Assembly: GCA_963623365.1 (NCBI GenBank)
Contig: CAVFJY010000003.1
Span: 27,172 to 91,171 of the forward strand
From: UBA2834 sp963623365
GTDB taxonomy: Bacteria; Patescibacteriota; Saccharimonadia; Saccharimonadales; Saccharimonadaceae
Reading direction: 5' to 3'
DNA length: 64,000 nucleotides
Under the pieces are notes generated by a model, which was given only the letters and a program-made list of their open reading frames with translations, did no database searches and was not told the origin of the DNA. Both the position numbers and the translations under genes were made by a program. This document shows positions 1 through 7,957 of this stretch, piece by piece; the first letter of the stretch is position 1, and every line of letters begins with the position of its first letter.

Positions 1-26
1 AAAAGCAAAAAAAATAGAGGTGAAAA

Positions 27-101
27 ATGAAAATCAACATCGTTGAGAAGCGAGATGATTCTAGCCGAATTGCGATTCGACGCGAAGGCTTTACGCTTTA
101 A
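27..101 (+). CDS. Possible 24-residue peptide
   Basis: A short frame ATG...TAA encodes 24 residues beginning MKINIVEKRDD. It has a plausible Shine-Dalgarno (AGAGGTG, 16-22) at normal spacing and is followed two bases later by a strong hairpin, so it looks like a complete small transcription unit or the last gene of one cut by the window edge. It is charged, with no membrane segment. I recognise no family. A short frame with these signals can arise by chance, so confidence is limited. Confidence 0.4.
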   Translation: MKINIVEKRDDSSRIAIRREGFTL

Positions 102-103
102 AT

Positions 104-133
104 AGAATGACCGAGCAAAAACTCGGTCATTCT
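104..133 (+). terminator. 12-bp hairpin after the small ORF
   Basis: Perfect 12-bp stem (104-115 with 122-133) around a CAAAAA loop. There is no T-run on the plus strand, so it may be a weak terminator or a 3' stability hairpin. Confidence 0.5.
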
Positions 134-161
134 AGTATCGGTCAGTCGTCTGCCGGAAGGC

Positions 162-190
162 TTGACTTTTTTGCGAAACTATGATAAAAT
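162..190 (+). promoter_or_regulatory. Promoter of the 149-aa orphan gene
   Basis: TTGACT at 162-167, a 17-base spacer, then TAAAAT at 185-190 preceded by TGA (extended -10). Transcription would start near 197, giving a leader of about 40 bases. Confidence 0.7.
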
Positions 191-238
191 AATATTGTTG
201 GCAACTTGTCAAGGTACTTTGGAAAGGAGGGGTGCAAT

Positions 239-688
239 ATGAGGACTTATAAACACCGATCTTTCATATTCACCGCGCTGGACGATTTTAGGGCACACAC
301 AAAGCTCGAAGACCGACTTGCGGCTGCCGAAGAATTTGGTATACAGATCGTTTATGACAATGAGCTAAAGCGCTCTGATTATACGGTAAAATCTGGTCCA
401 TTTTGGCGTTTTCGCCGCCGCATTGAAGATCTAATTAGAGGCGTTGATAATGATGGTAGCTTTTTTATTCGAATGCTCGAAGTGAGCGAAGGTTCGAATC
501 TGAAGCTGTATTATTATGACCCTAAAGCCAACAATGAGGCTGTCGTTGAGATTAAACGACGACCGGGATTACATTTATGTTTCCGCTCAGGCAAAGATAG
601 AGACTTGATGGTTTTCGTTGACATGATTTGCGGCGAAGACAATCAACTTCACTTTTTTAGTTTTGGCGACACAATCGTTGTCGAATAA
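239..688 (+). CDS. Hypothetical protein, 149 aa
   Basis: Unrecognised soluble protein of 149 residues. I chose the ATG at 239 because AAGGAGGGG lies just upstream; an in-frame ATG at 206 has no ribosome site. The protein is mixed alpha/beta in character with a basic patch (FWRFRRR near residue 57) and no signal peptide or membrane segment. It has its own strong promoter and its own terminator, like two other orphan genes in this window (49789-50418 and 63009-63566), so it may belong to a class of individually regulated lineage-specific genes. No function can be assigned. Confidence 0.75.
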   Translation: MRTYKHRSFIFTALDDFRAHTKLEDRLAAAEEFGIQIVYDNELKRSDYTVKSGPFWRFRRRIEDLIRGVDNDGSFFIRMLEVSEGSNLKLYYYDPKANNEAVVEIKRRPGLHLCFRSGKDRDLMVFVDMICGEDNQLHFFSFGDTIVVE

Positions 689-700
689 GTCCAGCTACTG

Positions 701-725
701 GCCACGGTTTTTGCCGTGGCTTTTT
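701..725 (+). terminator. Intrinsic terminator
   Basis: GCCACGG/CCGTGGC stem with a T-rich loop, followed by five T. It ends the 149-aa gene and lies between two convergent genes. Confidence 0.85.
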
Positions 726-735
726 AACTTTGCAA

Positions 736-1260
736 CTAGCGTTTTTGATAGATTTTGATATGCGCAGCGGCATATTTTTTATCACTAAGCAGCTCTAGGT
801 AGATGAAATCGGGCGGTGTCGGCTGGGCAGGATGTGATAGAACGAAGAATCCCCCCGGAACGAGATGGCGAATTAGTTCAGCGACCAATTCATATTGAGG
901 ACGATCGTAAGGCGGGTCAGCAAAAATTAGGCCATAATCGCCATCGGGCACACGGAGAATGTTGGCACGGTCAGCACAATTAAGTTTAGCCAGATTTTGC
1001 CGAATGGTTTTAGTAGCTTTATGATTATTTTCCATAAAGTCGACATGACTAGCACCGAGCGACAACGCCTCAAGGCCAAGAGCGCCGCTACCAGCAAAAG
1101 CATCAAGAATGCGTCGCCCAGCGATTTCCGCGCGTAGGCGGTTAAAAATCGCCATGCGCTCACGCTCGCCCATCGGGTGCGTGCTGTTAGTTTTAGGCGC
1201 ATCAATATATTGACCACCAAAAACACCCGAAACAATCCTGAGTTTTTGGGCGCTAAGCAT
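736..1260 (-). CDS. rsmD: 16S rRNA (guanine-966-N2)-methyltransferase RsmD
   Basis: SAM-dependent methyltransferase expected to methylate G966 of 16S rRNA in the small subunit. The 174-residue protein has the SAM-binding loop DAFAGSGALGLEAL (residues 53-66) and the catalytic DPPY motif (115-118) typical of N2-guanine/N6-adenine methyltransferases, and its length fits the family. The start ATG overlaps the end of the upstream PLC-like gene by 8 bases, with GGAGG inside that gene, so the two are translationally coupled. It is the last gene of the hrcA operon. Confidence 0.9.
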   Translation of the reverse strand: MLSAQKLRIVSGVFGGQYIDAPKTNSTHPMGERERMAIFNRLRAEIAGRRILDAFAGSGALGLEALSLGASHVDFMENNHKATKTIRQNLAKLNCADRANILRVPDGDYGLIFADPPYDRPQYELVAELIRHLVPGGFFVLSHPAQPTPPDFIYLELLSDKKYAAAHIKIYQKR

Positions 1261-2074
1261 TTTTCGCCTCCAGGACGGCCGCCGCCCACGCTAGCGTAAT
1301 TGCGCGGACGATTTCCGGAATTAGAATTTCGCGCGTCTCGATGACAAGTTCGGTATTCCAGCCCTTTTCGAGAAAACGATCATACATTTTCATCGCATCG
1401 ACTTTGGCGAGGGCGGCATAGAAAGCCTGTTCACAGTCAGGATGTTTAAATTCGGCGCGTTGCAAATTTTTGGGCGCAAGTCGCTTGAGTGGAATTGGCG
1501 TAATTACATAAGCAACGCCATATTCGAAAGCAATATGTTTCGTCATTACGCCGCCTGCGCCCCAATACAGCCAGTTATTGCGTGCCGCCTGAGCAAGATT
1601 GTCGCCACGCATAATGCCTTTGATCTCAATACCAAACAGACGTTTGTAGTCCTTATCGCTCATCAGTTCGTCAACCACCTGGCGATAAGGGTAATGATGT
1701 GCAGGCGTGAGACCGTCGGTAATAACGTGCGCCAGCCAAGCCGCCTCAAAAGCAGCCCGTTCATGGTTATGCTTTTTTATTGCTTGGACGAGATTATAAT
1801 AATGGTCGCGCAAGTAACCAATTAGAACACCATCGTCATGCGCAGGATTGATGAAATGTTCAGGCTCGTCGACACCGGGAGACTTGCGCTTAAGGCCGTC
1901 CGGACCACGAATGCCTTCAAAATGCAGAATTTCCTTAATGGAAGGAAAATTGCGTTGGGCGATGGGTAGGTTTTTATTGAGCAGCCAACGCGCGCTGCGG
2001 TCGAGTTTTTGATGCGTACCAATTAATTCACCAGAATGTTTCGAATTCGTATTAACGCCGAGTGTAGAATACAT
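1253..2074 (-). CDS. Zinc-dependent phospholipase C / S1-P1 nuclease-like protein
   Basis: 273 residues resembling the all-helical zinc phospholipase C / S1-P1 nuclease fold. Candidate metal ligands are visible in order: GTH (His21), HFEG (His51), a PDG motif (58-60), HDD (79-81) and the signature HVITDGLTPAHH (116-127), close to the HxxxD...H pattern of that fold. It has no signal peptide, which is odd because classical members are secreted. It starts two bases after the recG stop and sits inside a DNA/RNA housekeeping operon. Substrate is unknown; phospholipid, nucleic acid or a phosphomonoester are all possible. The fold call is by motif only. Confidence 0.6.
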   Translation of the reverse strand: MYSTLGVNTNSKHSGELIGTHQKLDRSARWLLNKNLPIAQRNFPSIKEILHFEGIRGPDGLKRKSPGVDEPEHFINPAHDDGVLIGYLRDHYYNLVQAIKKHNHERAAFEAAWLAHVITDGLTPAHHYPYRQVVDELMSDKDYKRLFGIEIKGIMRGDNLAQAARNNWLYWGAGGVMTKHIAFEYGVAYVITPIPLKRLAPKNLQRAEFKHPDCEQAFYAALAKVDAMKMYDRFLEKGWNTELVIETREILIPEIVRAITLAWAAAVLEAKNA

Positions 2075-2076
2075 TT

Positions 2077-4080
2077 TTAGTTTAGAATAGTTAATCTTTG
2101 ATATTTACGCACAGAGGCGCTTAACTCTTTATATTCTAGCATATCGGCGTGCTGCCGGCAGAATTCTTGAACAAGCTGGTCAGCTTTATGAACTAGCTTG
2201 GTATCCGTAATCGTCGCAATGCGCAAATCAAGGGCACCATGCTGCAATGAGCCGTAGAGTTCACCTGGGCCGCGCAGCTTTAGATCAACTTCGGCGAGAT
2301 AAAAACCATCTTGCGAGCGCTCAATTTCGCGCAAACGTCGCGTAGGTGCGTCGGAATTGGAGTTAATTAGATAACAATAAGATGCCGCGCTGCCCCGCCC
2401 AACCCGACCGCGCAACTGATGTAGCTGCGATAGGCCATATTGGTCAGCATCAGCAATCACCATAACAGTCGCATTCGGCACATTCACGCCTACTTCCACA
2501 ACGGTCGTACTAACTAAAATATCAATCTCGCCGCGAGCAAACAGCGTCATAATCTCGTCTTTTTCGGACGGCTTCATTTTGCCGTGCAGATAAGCGACAT
2601 TACGCTCTGGGAATTGATGCGCAATTTTCTGCACCTCAGCCTTAACGCTAGATAGCTCGCTGTTACCTTTATCGTCAATCTTTTTGCAAATGTAATAGAC
2701 CTGATGTTTGGCGTCGAGCTCACGCGCAATCGCTCGCCACATTTGCTTCATAGAATTAGGCGAGACAATTTTGGTAGCAATTGGCTGACGCCCAGCAGGC
2801 AATTCGTCGAGCACCGAGACGGCAAGGTCGCCAAAAATCGTGAGCTGAAGCGAGCGCGGAATTGGCGTCGCGGTCATAGACAATAAATGCGGCATCGTAT
2901 GAGCTTTGCTGAGTAATTTTTGACGCTGCGCAACACCAAAACGATGTTGCTCATCAATAATCGCTAAACCGAGCTGTGCAAATTCCGTGTCGTCTGTAAT
3001 GAGTGCGTGTGTACCAACAACCAGGTCAACATTACCCCGTTTAATCTGCTGCTTGAGCGTATCTTTGTGTTTAGTCGAGCCAGTCAACAATGCAATTCGC
3101 AAGCGATTACCGAACAACTTCGAGAGCGATTCAGCGTGCTGTGTGGCGAGCACCTCAGTCGGCGCCATTAGGGCCGCTTGAAAGCCAGCATTAGCCGCCA
3201 TAAAAGCACTCAGTGCCGCTACTAATGTTTTGCCCGAGCCAACATCGCCTTGCAATAGGCGATTCATCGGAATATCCTCAGCCATATCTTGTAGGATCTC
3301 CCAAGTCGCACGGCGTTGCGCATTGGTTAGTTTGAAGGGTAGACTCGTGATGAATTGTTTGAAATCATCCATGCTGCCGCGAATTGGCGCGGTGCGTAAT
3401 TTTTGATTAGCTTCGCGATTCAGCCGCGCCGCCAACAATAAACTGAATAATTCTTCCGTGGCAAGATATTCGCGGCCAGCACGAGCCTGTGCGAGCGTTT
3501 CGGGAAAATGTACATCAAACAACGCATCAGCACGGCCGGCAAAATTCGGAATCATATCGGGAACTAAGGCGATATTATTTTTGATGCTCATTAGGAACTT
3601 CTTAAAATCTTGCGACTTAACCGAGCCGCGCGCAGGATAGACGGGCTGGATTTTCGCGTCCGTTGCGGCATTATCATGCTCACTGGCTAGCACGGCAGAG
3701 GGGTTCGAGATTTGATAATGACCGTAGCTTAGCGCCATCGTACCGGAAAAATAATATTCTTTAGTCTGGTCAAATTGCTTAGCACGATAAGGCTGATTGA
3801 ACCAAATTACTTTAATTGCGCCCGTATCGTCGCGCAAAGTCGCTTCAGTTAAAGCAAGATTACGGCGCATACGGCGCGTCGAAATAGTTTCGATTTTTGC
3901 ACGCACGGTAACTTTACCCGGTTGAAGACTAGCTATCGATTGGGCCTGCTGATAATCCTCATAGTCACGCGGAAGGTGGTAAACCAAATCGCGTAGCGTA
4001 AAAATACCTGCCCTATGTAAGACCTCGGCAGTTTTGGGGCCAATGCCTTTCACCTCTTGAATCGGCGCAGCTAAATCCAT
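2077..4080 (-). CDS. recG: ATP-dependent DNA helicase RecG
   Basis: Branch-migrating SF2 helicase that remodels stalled forks and Holliday junctions. The 667 residues run from a helix-hairpin-helix-like N-terminus (KGIGPKTAEVL) through the OB wedge domain (about 55-135) to the helicase core with Walker A GDVGSGKT (278-285), DEQH box (376-379), TATPIPRSL motif and the C-terminal QLRGRVGRG motif VI. Length is normal. A TAAAAT hexamer between the trmD stop and the recG ATG, 6 bases from the ATG, suggests an additional internal leaderless promoter. Confidence 0.95.
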   Translation of the reverse strand: MDLAAPIQEVKGIGPKTAEVLHRAGIFTLRDLVYHLPRDYEDYQQAQSIASLQPGKVTVRAKIETISTRRMRRNLALTEATLRDDTGAIKVIWFNQPYRAKQFDQTKEYYFSGTMALSYGHYQISNPSAVLASEHDNAATDAKIQPVYPARGSVKSQDFKKFLMSIKNNIALVPDMIPNFAGRADALFDVHFPETLAQARAGREYLATEELFSLLLAARLNREANQKLRTAPIRGSMDDFKQFITSLPFKLTNAQRRATWEILQDMAEDIPMNRLLQGDVGSGKTLVAALSAFMAANAGFQAALMAPTEVLATQHAESLSKLFGNRLRIALLTGSTKHKDTLKQQIKRGNVDLVVGTHALITDDTEFAQLGLAIIDEQHRFGVAQRQKLLSKAHTMPHLLSMTATPIPRSLQLTIFGDLAVSVLDELPAGRQPIATKIVSPNSMKQMWRAIARELDAKHQVYYICKKIDDKGNSELSSVKAEVQKIAHQFPERNVAYLHGKMKPSEKDEIMTLFARGEIDILVSTTVVEVGVNVPNATVMVIADADQYGLSQLHQLRGRVGRGSAASYCYLINSNSDAPTRRLREIERSQDGFYLAEVDLKLRGPGELYGSLQHGALDLRIATITDTKLVHKADQLVQEFCRQHADMLEYKELSASVRKYQRLTILN

Positions 4081-4086
4081 AGCTCT

Positions 4087-4092
4087 ATTTTA
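4087..4092 (-). promoter_or_regulatory. Putative -10 for leaderless recG
   Basis: TAAAAT directly abuts the trmD stop codon (4093-4095) and ends 6 bases before the recG ATG, matching the spacing at other leaderless genes here. No good -35 was identified. Confidence 0.4.
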
Positions 4093-4749
4093 CTATTCTT
4101 GAGGTGTCTTTGGCGCATTTTCGGCGCGCCACTTGGCGATTTCACCATGATTGCCGCTAAGCAGAACTTCTGGCACACGCAGGCCACGAAATTCTTCGGG
4201 GCGAGTATATTGCGGGTATTCATAATTATCACCGTCCGAAAAACTTTCGATTTCGGCAGAGTTTTCGCCACCTAATACCCCTGGAATTAAACGCACAATT
4301 GAATCAACAACGGCCATTGTTGGAATCTCGCCACCTGTCAAAATAAATTTACCCAGACAAATTTGATAGTCGACCAAAGTTAGAATTCGTTCATCATAGC
4401 CCTCATAATGCGGACAAATAAAGATATAATCCTCGCCAGATTTAGCGAATTTATCTGCATGCGCCTGATTCCAGAGCATGCCTTTTGGCGTCATCAATAC
4501 AACCTTGGCGTCGACATTGCGCGTCTTTGCGTCTTCGACGGCGGCAAAAATTGGTTCAGGTTTAAGCAGCATACCATCACCGCCACCGTAGGGCGTGTCA
4601 TCAACTTGACGGCGCGGACCAAGCCCAAATTGGCGCAAATCAACTAACTCGAACTCAACCAGGCCACGGTCTTGGGCTTTCCAGAGCATGGATTGATTGA
4701 AAACTTTATCAAACATCTCTGGGAAGAGCGTAATTATCGAAATTTTCAT
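4093..4749 (-). CDS. trmD: tRNA (guanine-37-N1)-methyltransferase TrmD
   Basis: SPOUT-class enzyme making m1G37 next to the anticodon, needed to prevent +1 frameshifting. The 218-residue protein carries the trefoil-knot motifs CPHYEGYDERI and LTGGEIPTMAVVDS and the PYGGGDGM loop. It overlaps the grpE stop by 4 bases (ATGA), so it is translated in the stress operon. In many bacteria trmD sits with rpsP and rimM; here rpsP-khpA is elsewhere in the window and I see no rimM. Confidence 0.95.
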   Translation of the reverse strand: MKISIITLFPEMFDKVFNQSMLWKAQDRGLVEFELVDLRQFGLGPRRQVDDTPYGGGDGMLLKPEPIFAAVEDAKTRNVDAKVVLMTPKGMLWNQAHADKFAKSGEDYIFICPHYEGYDERILTLVDYQICLGKFILTGGEIPTMAVVDSIVRLIPGVLGGENSAEIESFSDGDNYEYPQYTRPEEFRGLRVPEVLLSGNHGEIAKWRAENAPKTPQE

Positions 4750-5342
4750 TGTTTGACAACTTTAACCATCGTAGGGCGCAAAACTTCGCCATCGTAATAA
4801 TAGCCCGCCCGCAAAGTCTCGGCGACCAGCTCTGTATCACCGTCACCCTCGACCATAACAGCATCATGCAAATCAGGATCGAATTCGGCACCCGCGTCGG
4901 ACGGAATTTTGCTCAGCCCTAAGTCTTTGACAGTTTTTTCAAGACTTTTACTAAGTGGCGAGAGCGTATCGGGATTAGCAATAATCGCCCGCTCGATATC
5001 ATCGAGCAAAGGTAACATCTTTCTAACTGTTGTAAATTTTACAACATTACCATATTGGGTCTTCTGCAACTCCGTTTGACGACGAAAGTTCTCAAAATCT
5101 GCCCGTGTCCGCTGTAAATCATTAATTAATTCATTAATCTTTTCATTTTGTTGGTCATCAATGGATTTCTTTGGCTTTTTAAATAGTTTGGAAGCTTTAG
5201 CATTAGTCTTAGCGGCGTCGATGAGCGCTTCGCCGAGATTCTCGGATTGAGCAGCATTAGCATCAGTAATTTGATTTTCGACATTCTCCAGATTAGTGCG
5301 TTCACTGTTTAGCGATTCATTTAAGTCTTGGTCTTCGTTCAT
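4746..5342 (-). CDS. grpE: Nucleotide exchange factor GrpE
   Basis: Cochaperone that releases ADP from DnaK. The 198-residue protein has an acidic, variable N-terminus, a long coiled coil (about 70-110, NELINDLQRTRADFENFRRQ) and a C-terminal beta domain with the GxxFDPDLHDAV signature. Its start overlaps the hrcA TGA by 4 bases. dnaK and dnaJ, often in the same operon, are not in this window. A 19-base perfect palindrome (5028-5046) lies inside the gene. Confidence 0.93.
   Translation of the reverse strand: MNEDQDLNESLNSERTNLENVENQITDANAAQSENLGEALIDAAKTNAKASKLFKKPKKSIDDQQNEKINELINDLQRTRADFENFRRQTELQKTQYGNVVKFTTVRKMLPLLDDIERAIIANPDTLSPLSKSLEKTVKDLGLSKIPSDAGAEFDPDLHDAVMVEGDGDTELVAETLRAGYYYDGEVLRPTMVKVVKQ
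5028..5046. repeat. 19-base perfect palindrome inside grpE
   Basis: TGTTGTAAA-T-TTTACAACA, a 9-1-9 inverted repeat. The half-site TTTACAACA recurs near ligA (56744-56769 and 56885-56910). It could be a protein-binding site or chance in an AT-rich coding stretch. Confidence 0.4.
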
Positions 5343-6073
5343 AAGATAATATCCTCCAGCATGATTCCCGCATGCCGCACCAGCGACATGACGCGTTTAT
5401 AAGATTGACGAGTAGGGCCGAGCACGCCAATATAGCTTCGGTCGGAATAAGGCGAGCGGAAGCGCGAGATAATCAAAGAGACATTCGAGGCCTTACCAAC
5501 GGGATTCTCGGTACCGATATAAACATTAATTGCTTCATTTGGCTGCACCTCTTTAAGCCATGGCTTGATGTTGTCAAGCAACTTACCAACAGCTTGAACT
5601 TGCGCATTTTGCAAGAACTCAGGCTGCGAAAAGAGATTACTGAAGCCAGAAATGTAAATTTGGTCACCAATGGTGGCGAGGCCGAGATTACCAGTCAGAT
5701 TAACCAAGCTATCAACCGCGGCGCGAATCGCAAAATCTGCCCGCGTCTGGGCCTGAATACGCGTTGCAAGCGCGCGAGTTGGTCGATCGGCCGGCTCGGC
5801 ATGCGCATGCTCCGGCAAAAGGTCACCCTCTTCGTCGATAGCCTGCTGTAGCGAATTCACGTAGAGGCGATAGCCGGCATCGGTCGGGATGCGTCCAGCG
5901 GAAGTATGCGGCTGCGCAATGTAGCCCATTGATTCAAGCTTAACCATCTCGGCGCGAATTGTCGCAGACGAGCAATCGAATAGTTTCGCTAGAGTCACGC
6001 TGCCAACAGGCGTGGCTAATTCGGCATATTCTTCAATGATAGCAAAAAGTATTTCTCTTTGACGATCGGTCAT
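5339..6073 (-). CDS. hrcA: Heat-inducible transcription repressor HrcA
   Basis: Repressor that binds CIRCE operators. The N-terminal winged helix includes LFDCSSATIRAEMVKLESMGYI and the wing-like QPHTSAGRIPTDAGYR (about residues 32-68), both diagnostic. At 244 residues it is about 100 shorter than typical HrcA, so the GAF-like regulatory domain is reduced. An imperfect CIRCE and a complete promoter lie just upstream, so it should autoregulate. The -10 ends 6 bases before the ATG and no Shine-Dalgarno exists, so the mRNA is probably leaderless. Perfect or near-perfect CIRCE copies precede clpC and clpP. Confidence 0.93.
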   Translation of the reverse strand: MTDRQREILFAIIEEYAELATPVGSVTLAKLFDCSSATIRAEMVKLESMGYIAQPHTSAGRIPTDAGYRLYVNSLQQAIDEEGDLLPEHAHAEPADRPTRALATRIQAQTRADFAIRAAVDSLVNLTGNLGLATIGDQIYISGFSNLFSQPEFLQNAQVQAVGKLLDNIKPWLKEVQPNEAINVYIGTENPVGKASNVSLIISRFRSPYSDRSYIGVLGPTRQSYKRVMSLVRHAGIMLEDIIL

Positions 6074-6079
6074 AATGAT

Positions 6080-6108
6080 ATTTTAGGACTTTTAGCACTC
6101 TAGGTCAA
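6080..6108 (-). promoter_or_regulatory. hrcA operon promoter (leaderless)
   Basis: Minus-strand TTGACC (6103-6108), 17-base spacer, TAAAAT (6080-6085), then 6 bases to the hrcA ATG. The -35 lies within the CIRCE spacer. Confidence 0.75.
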
Positions 6109-6118
6109 GGTCTGCTAA
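6092..6118. promoter_or_regulatory. CIRCE operator (imperfect) at hrcA
   Basis: TTAGCACTC - 9 bases - GTCTGCTAA. One arm is perfect and the other differs from GAGTGCTAA at two positions, which suggests weaker autoregulatory binding by HrcA. Confidence 0.8.
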
Positions 6119-7257
6119 TCTAGCGTGAAGACTTGGTAATATTCGGAATTTTGCTGCAAGGTCCCGAGCAGAGCGTCGCTCTTGATCTTTCGAAGCGTAT
6201 CGTAATCGCCACCTTTGCGCAACTTGGTACCGGTCGCGTCATAAAGCTCGAAACTTCTGCCTTTAGCTGGGACATAAACAATAGTATCGTTATGAATAAA
6301 AATATATGCACCGAGTTCGACGACTTTAAACTTCTCACCATCTTTAGTATAGATTCGTCGTTCACCGCCCTGCTCAAAACTAATACAAAAATTATCATGA
6401 ATAAAGACGTGCTGGGAACCACGAATAATTTCCTGGCCATCATAGACACGCACTAGACGGTAGGAGCCGCTAAGTTGCGCGACGATATATTGCCCCTCAA
6501 CCCAAGTCATTTCTTTATAAACGTCACTGCTAATATCGGTATAGAAAGTATCGTATTTAAAACTAATTACTTGCGCATTGTCCGTCACAGAATAAATACC
6601 GGCTTTGTCTGATTCTGGATCGAGTTCGAGATAAATCTTGTCACCCCATTTGAATGGCTTAATATCGTGATATTCCTGATTCTCAATAGTCGTAAGTGCA
6701 ACCTGTTTCTGATTCGTATCGTAGAGATAGAAATTGTCGTCACGGATTAAGATACGTTCGTCTGGCAATTCGGTAACTTTATAGCAATTACTAGTCTTGC
6801 ACTGATAGCCATCAATTGTATCGTATTGAGCCTGCTCTTCTGGGGCGACACTAGCACCTGGGGCGACCGATTGACGCGCCGCGATGAAGGTATTAACGAG
6901 CATCCAAACCAACACGCCGACAACAATTAGGCCAAAAATAGCCAGAATCAGAAAAATCAGAAAGCGTCGCGCTTTATCGCGTCGTTCTTGTAGTTTGCGT
7001 TGACGCTCCATCTCTTGGTTGAAGGCTTTGATTTGCGCCAATTCTTCGCTTGCGCCCTCGCGCGTAGTCTCAACAAGGCTCTGCGATTGCACATTTTCGA
7101 GATTACCTGGTTGCACGATCACGCTATTTTTGCCGTCTTGACCGCTGGCGTCAGTTAGTTTCTTGACTTGTTCGGTTGGACCAATCTTACCCTCTAATAA
7201 GTTTTTAGAGATATTCGCCAGCCCGCCCGAGGCTTTGTTATCATCTTGATTATCCAT
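6115..7257 (-). CDS. Single-pass membrane protein with large outer domain, 380 aa
   Basis: Unrecognised. I chose the ATG at 7257 (MDNQDDN), since the longer frame to 7299 would run into the divergent gene's promoter. The N-terminal ~85 residues are hydrophilic, followed by a charged helix (about 70-95), one strong membrane segment (about 98-123, RRFLIFLILAIFGLIVVGVL) and an outer domain of about 250 residues rich in beta-type repeats (for example DERILIRDDNFYLYD and DGEKFKVVELGAYIFIHND) that might form a propeller or sandwich. The two Cys in YQCKTSNCYK may form a disulfide. Its stop lies within the CIRCE region of hrcA. Confidence 0.75.
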   Translation of the reverse strand: MDNQDDNKASGGLANISKNLLEGKIGPTEQVKKLTDASGQDGKNSVIVQPGNLENVQSQSLVETTREGASEELAQIKAFNQEMERQRKLQERRDKARRFLIFLILAIFGLIVVGVLVWMLVNTFIAARQSVAPGASVAPEEQAQYDTIDGYQCKTSNCYKVTELPDERILIRDDNFYLYDTNQKQVALTTIENQEYHDIKPFKWGDKIYLELDPESDKAGIYSVTDNAQVISFKYDTFYTDISSDVYKEMTWVEGQYIVAQLSGSYRLVRVYDGQEIIRGSQHVFIHDNFCISFEQGGERRIYTKDGEKFKVVELGAYIFIHNDTIVYVPAKGRSFELYDATGTKLRKGGDYDTLRKIKSDALLGTLQQNSEYYQVFTLD

Positions 7258-7277
7258 ATATGCTATTATTGTAACAA

Positions 7278-7928
7278 ATGGACGACAGAATTCTAACAAT
7301 CAAACAATGGCTAGGGACTGGTAGTGTGAATATTTTTGGCCTGCCTTTTTCTGGCAAAGACACTATCGGCGTACGGCTAGCAGAGTTGCTCGGAGCAAAA
7401 TTTTTGAGTTCGGGTCTAATTTTGCGTGCCGCCGAAGCGGAAGATAAAGATTTACTGCGTGAAATGAGTGCCGGCAATCTTGCGCCGAGCGAAAAATTCA
7501 GAAGCATCGTTCTGCCATATTTTGGCCGTGCCGATCTTGAAGCTTTTCCGCTAATCTTGAGCAGCGTGGGGCGCTGGGAAGGCGAAGAATATGAAGTGAT
7601 TAATGCTTGCGAAGTTAACGACCATCCTATCAAGGCTGTAATTCTACTGAATGTTTCGGAAGCGGAGGTAAAGAATCGTTGGAATACCGCCAAGGAGTTG
7701 CAGGACCGCGGTGAACGCGAAGATGACCGCGACGAAAAAATCCTTGATACGCGCATCGAAGAATTTATCACCAAGACAATGCCCGTAATTGAAACTTATC
7801 GTAAACGCGATTTGCTCGTGCCCGTAAGTGCAAATACTGATCGCGAAGCAGTTTTCAATAATGTTATCAATGGTCTATACGAAATGGCGCTACGCCATCA
7901 AGGACGAGAGATTCCGCTCAATCAATAA
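7278..7928 (+). CDS. Adenylate-kinase-like nucleoside monophosphate kinase
   Basis: P-loop kinase of 216 residues with GLPFSGKDT (21-29), LSSGLILR in the position of the NMP-binding FSTGDLLR motif of adenylate kinases, and a REDDRDEKILDTRIEEF stretch matching the short-LID DRxDD...R arrangement. It lacks the long zinc LID. It probably phosphorylates a nucleoside monophosphate, but it diverges from canonical Adk, so the substrate is uncertain. It is transcribed divergently from the 380-aa membrane protein; an AT-rich TATTAT lies 8 bases before its ATG, so the mRNA is nearly leaderless. A bidirectional terminator follows. Confidence 0.75.
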   Translation: MDDRILTIKQWLGTGSVNIFGLPFSGKDTIGVRLAELLGAKFLSSGLILRAAEAEDKDLLREMSAGNLAPSEKFRSIVLPYFGRADLEAFPLILSSVGRWEGEEYEVINACEVNDHPIKAVILLNVSEAEVKNRWNTAKELQDRGEREDDRDEKILDTRIEEFITKTMPVIETYRKRDLLVPVSANTDREAVFNNVINGLYEMALRHQGREIPLNQ

Positions 7929-7957
7929 AAAATCCCCCTTGCAGGGGTATTTTTTAA
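7926..7957. terminator. Bidirectional terminator between kinase and lepA
   Basis: ATCCCC/GGGGTA-type hairpin flanked by A-run and T-run on both sides. It overlaps the lepA stop codon and serves both convergent genes. Confidence 0.8.

Noticed and set aside
206..238. Upstream start at 206 for the 149-aa protein
   Set aside because: ATG 239 has a strong AAGGAGGGG site; 206 has none and would place the site inside the coding region.
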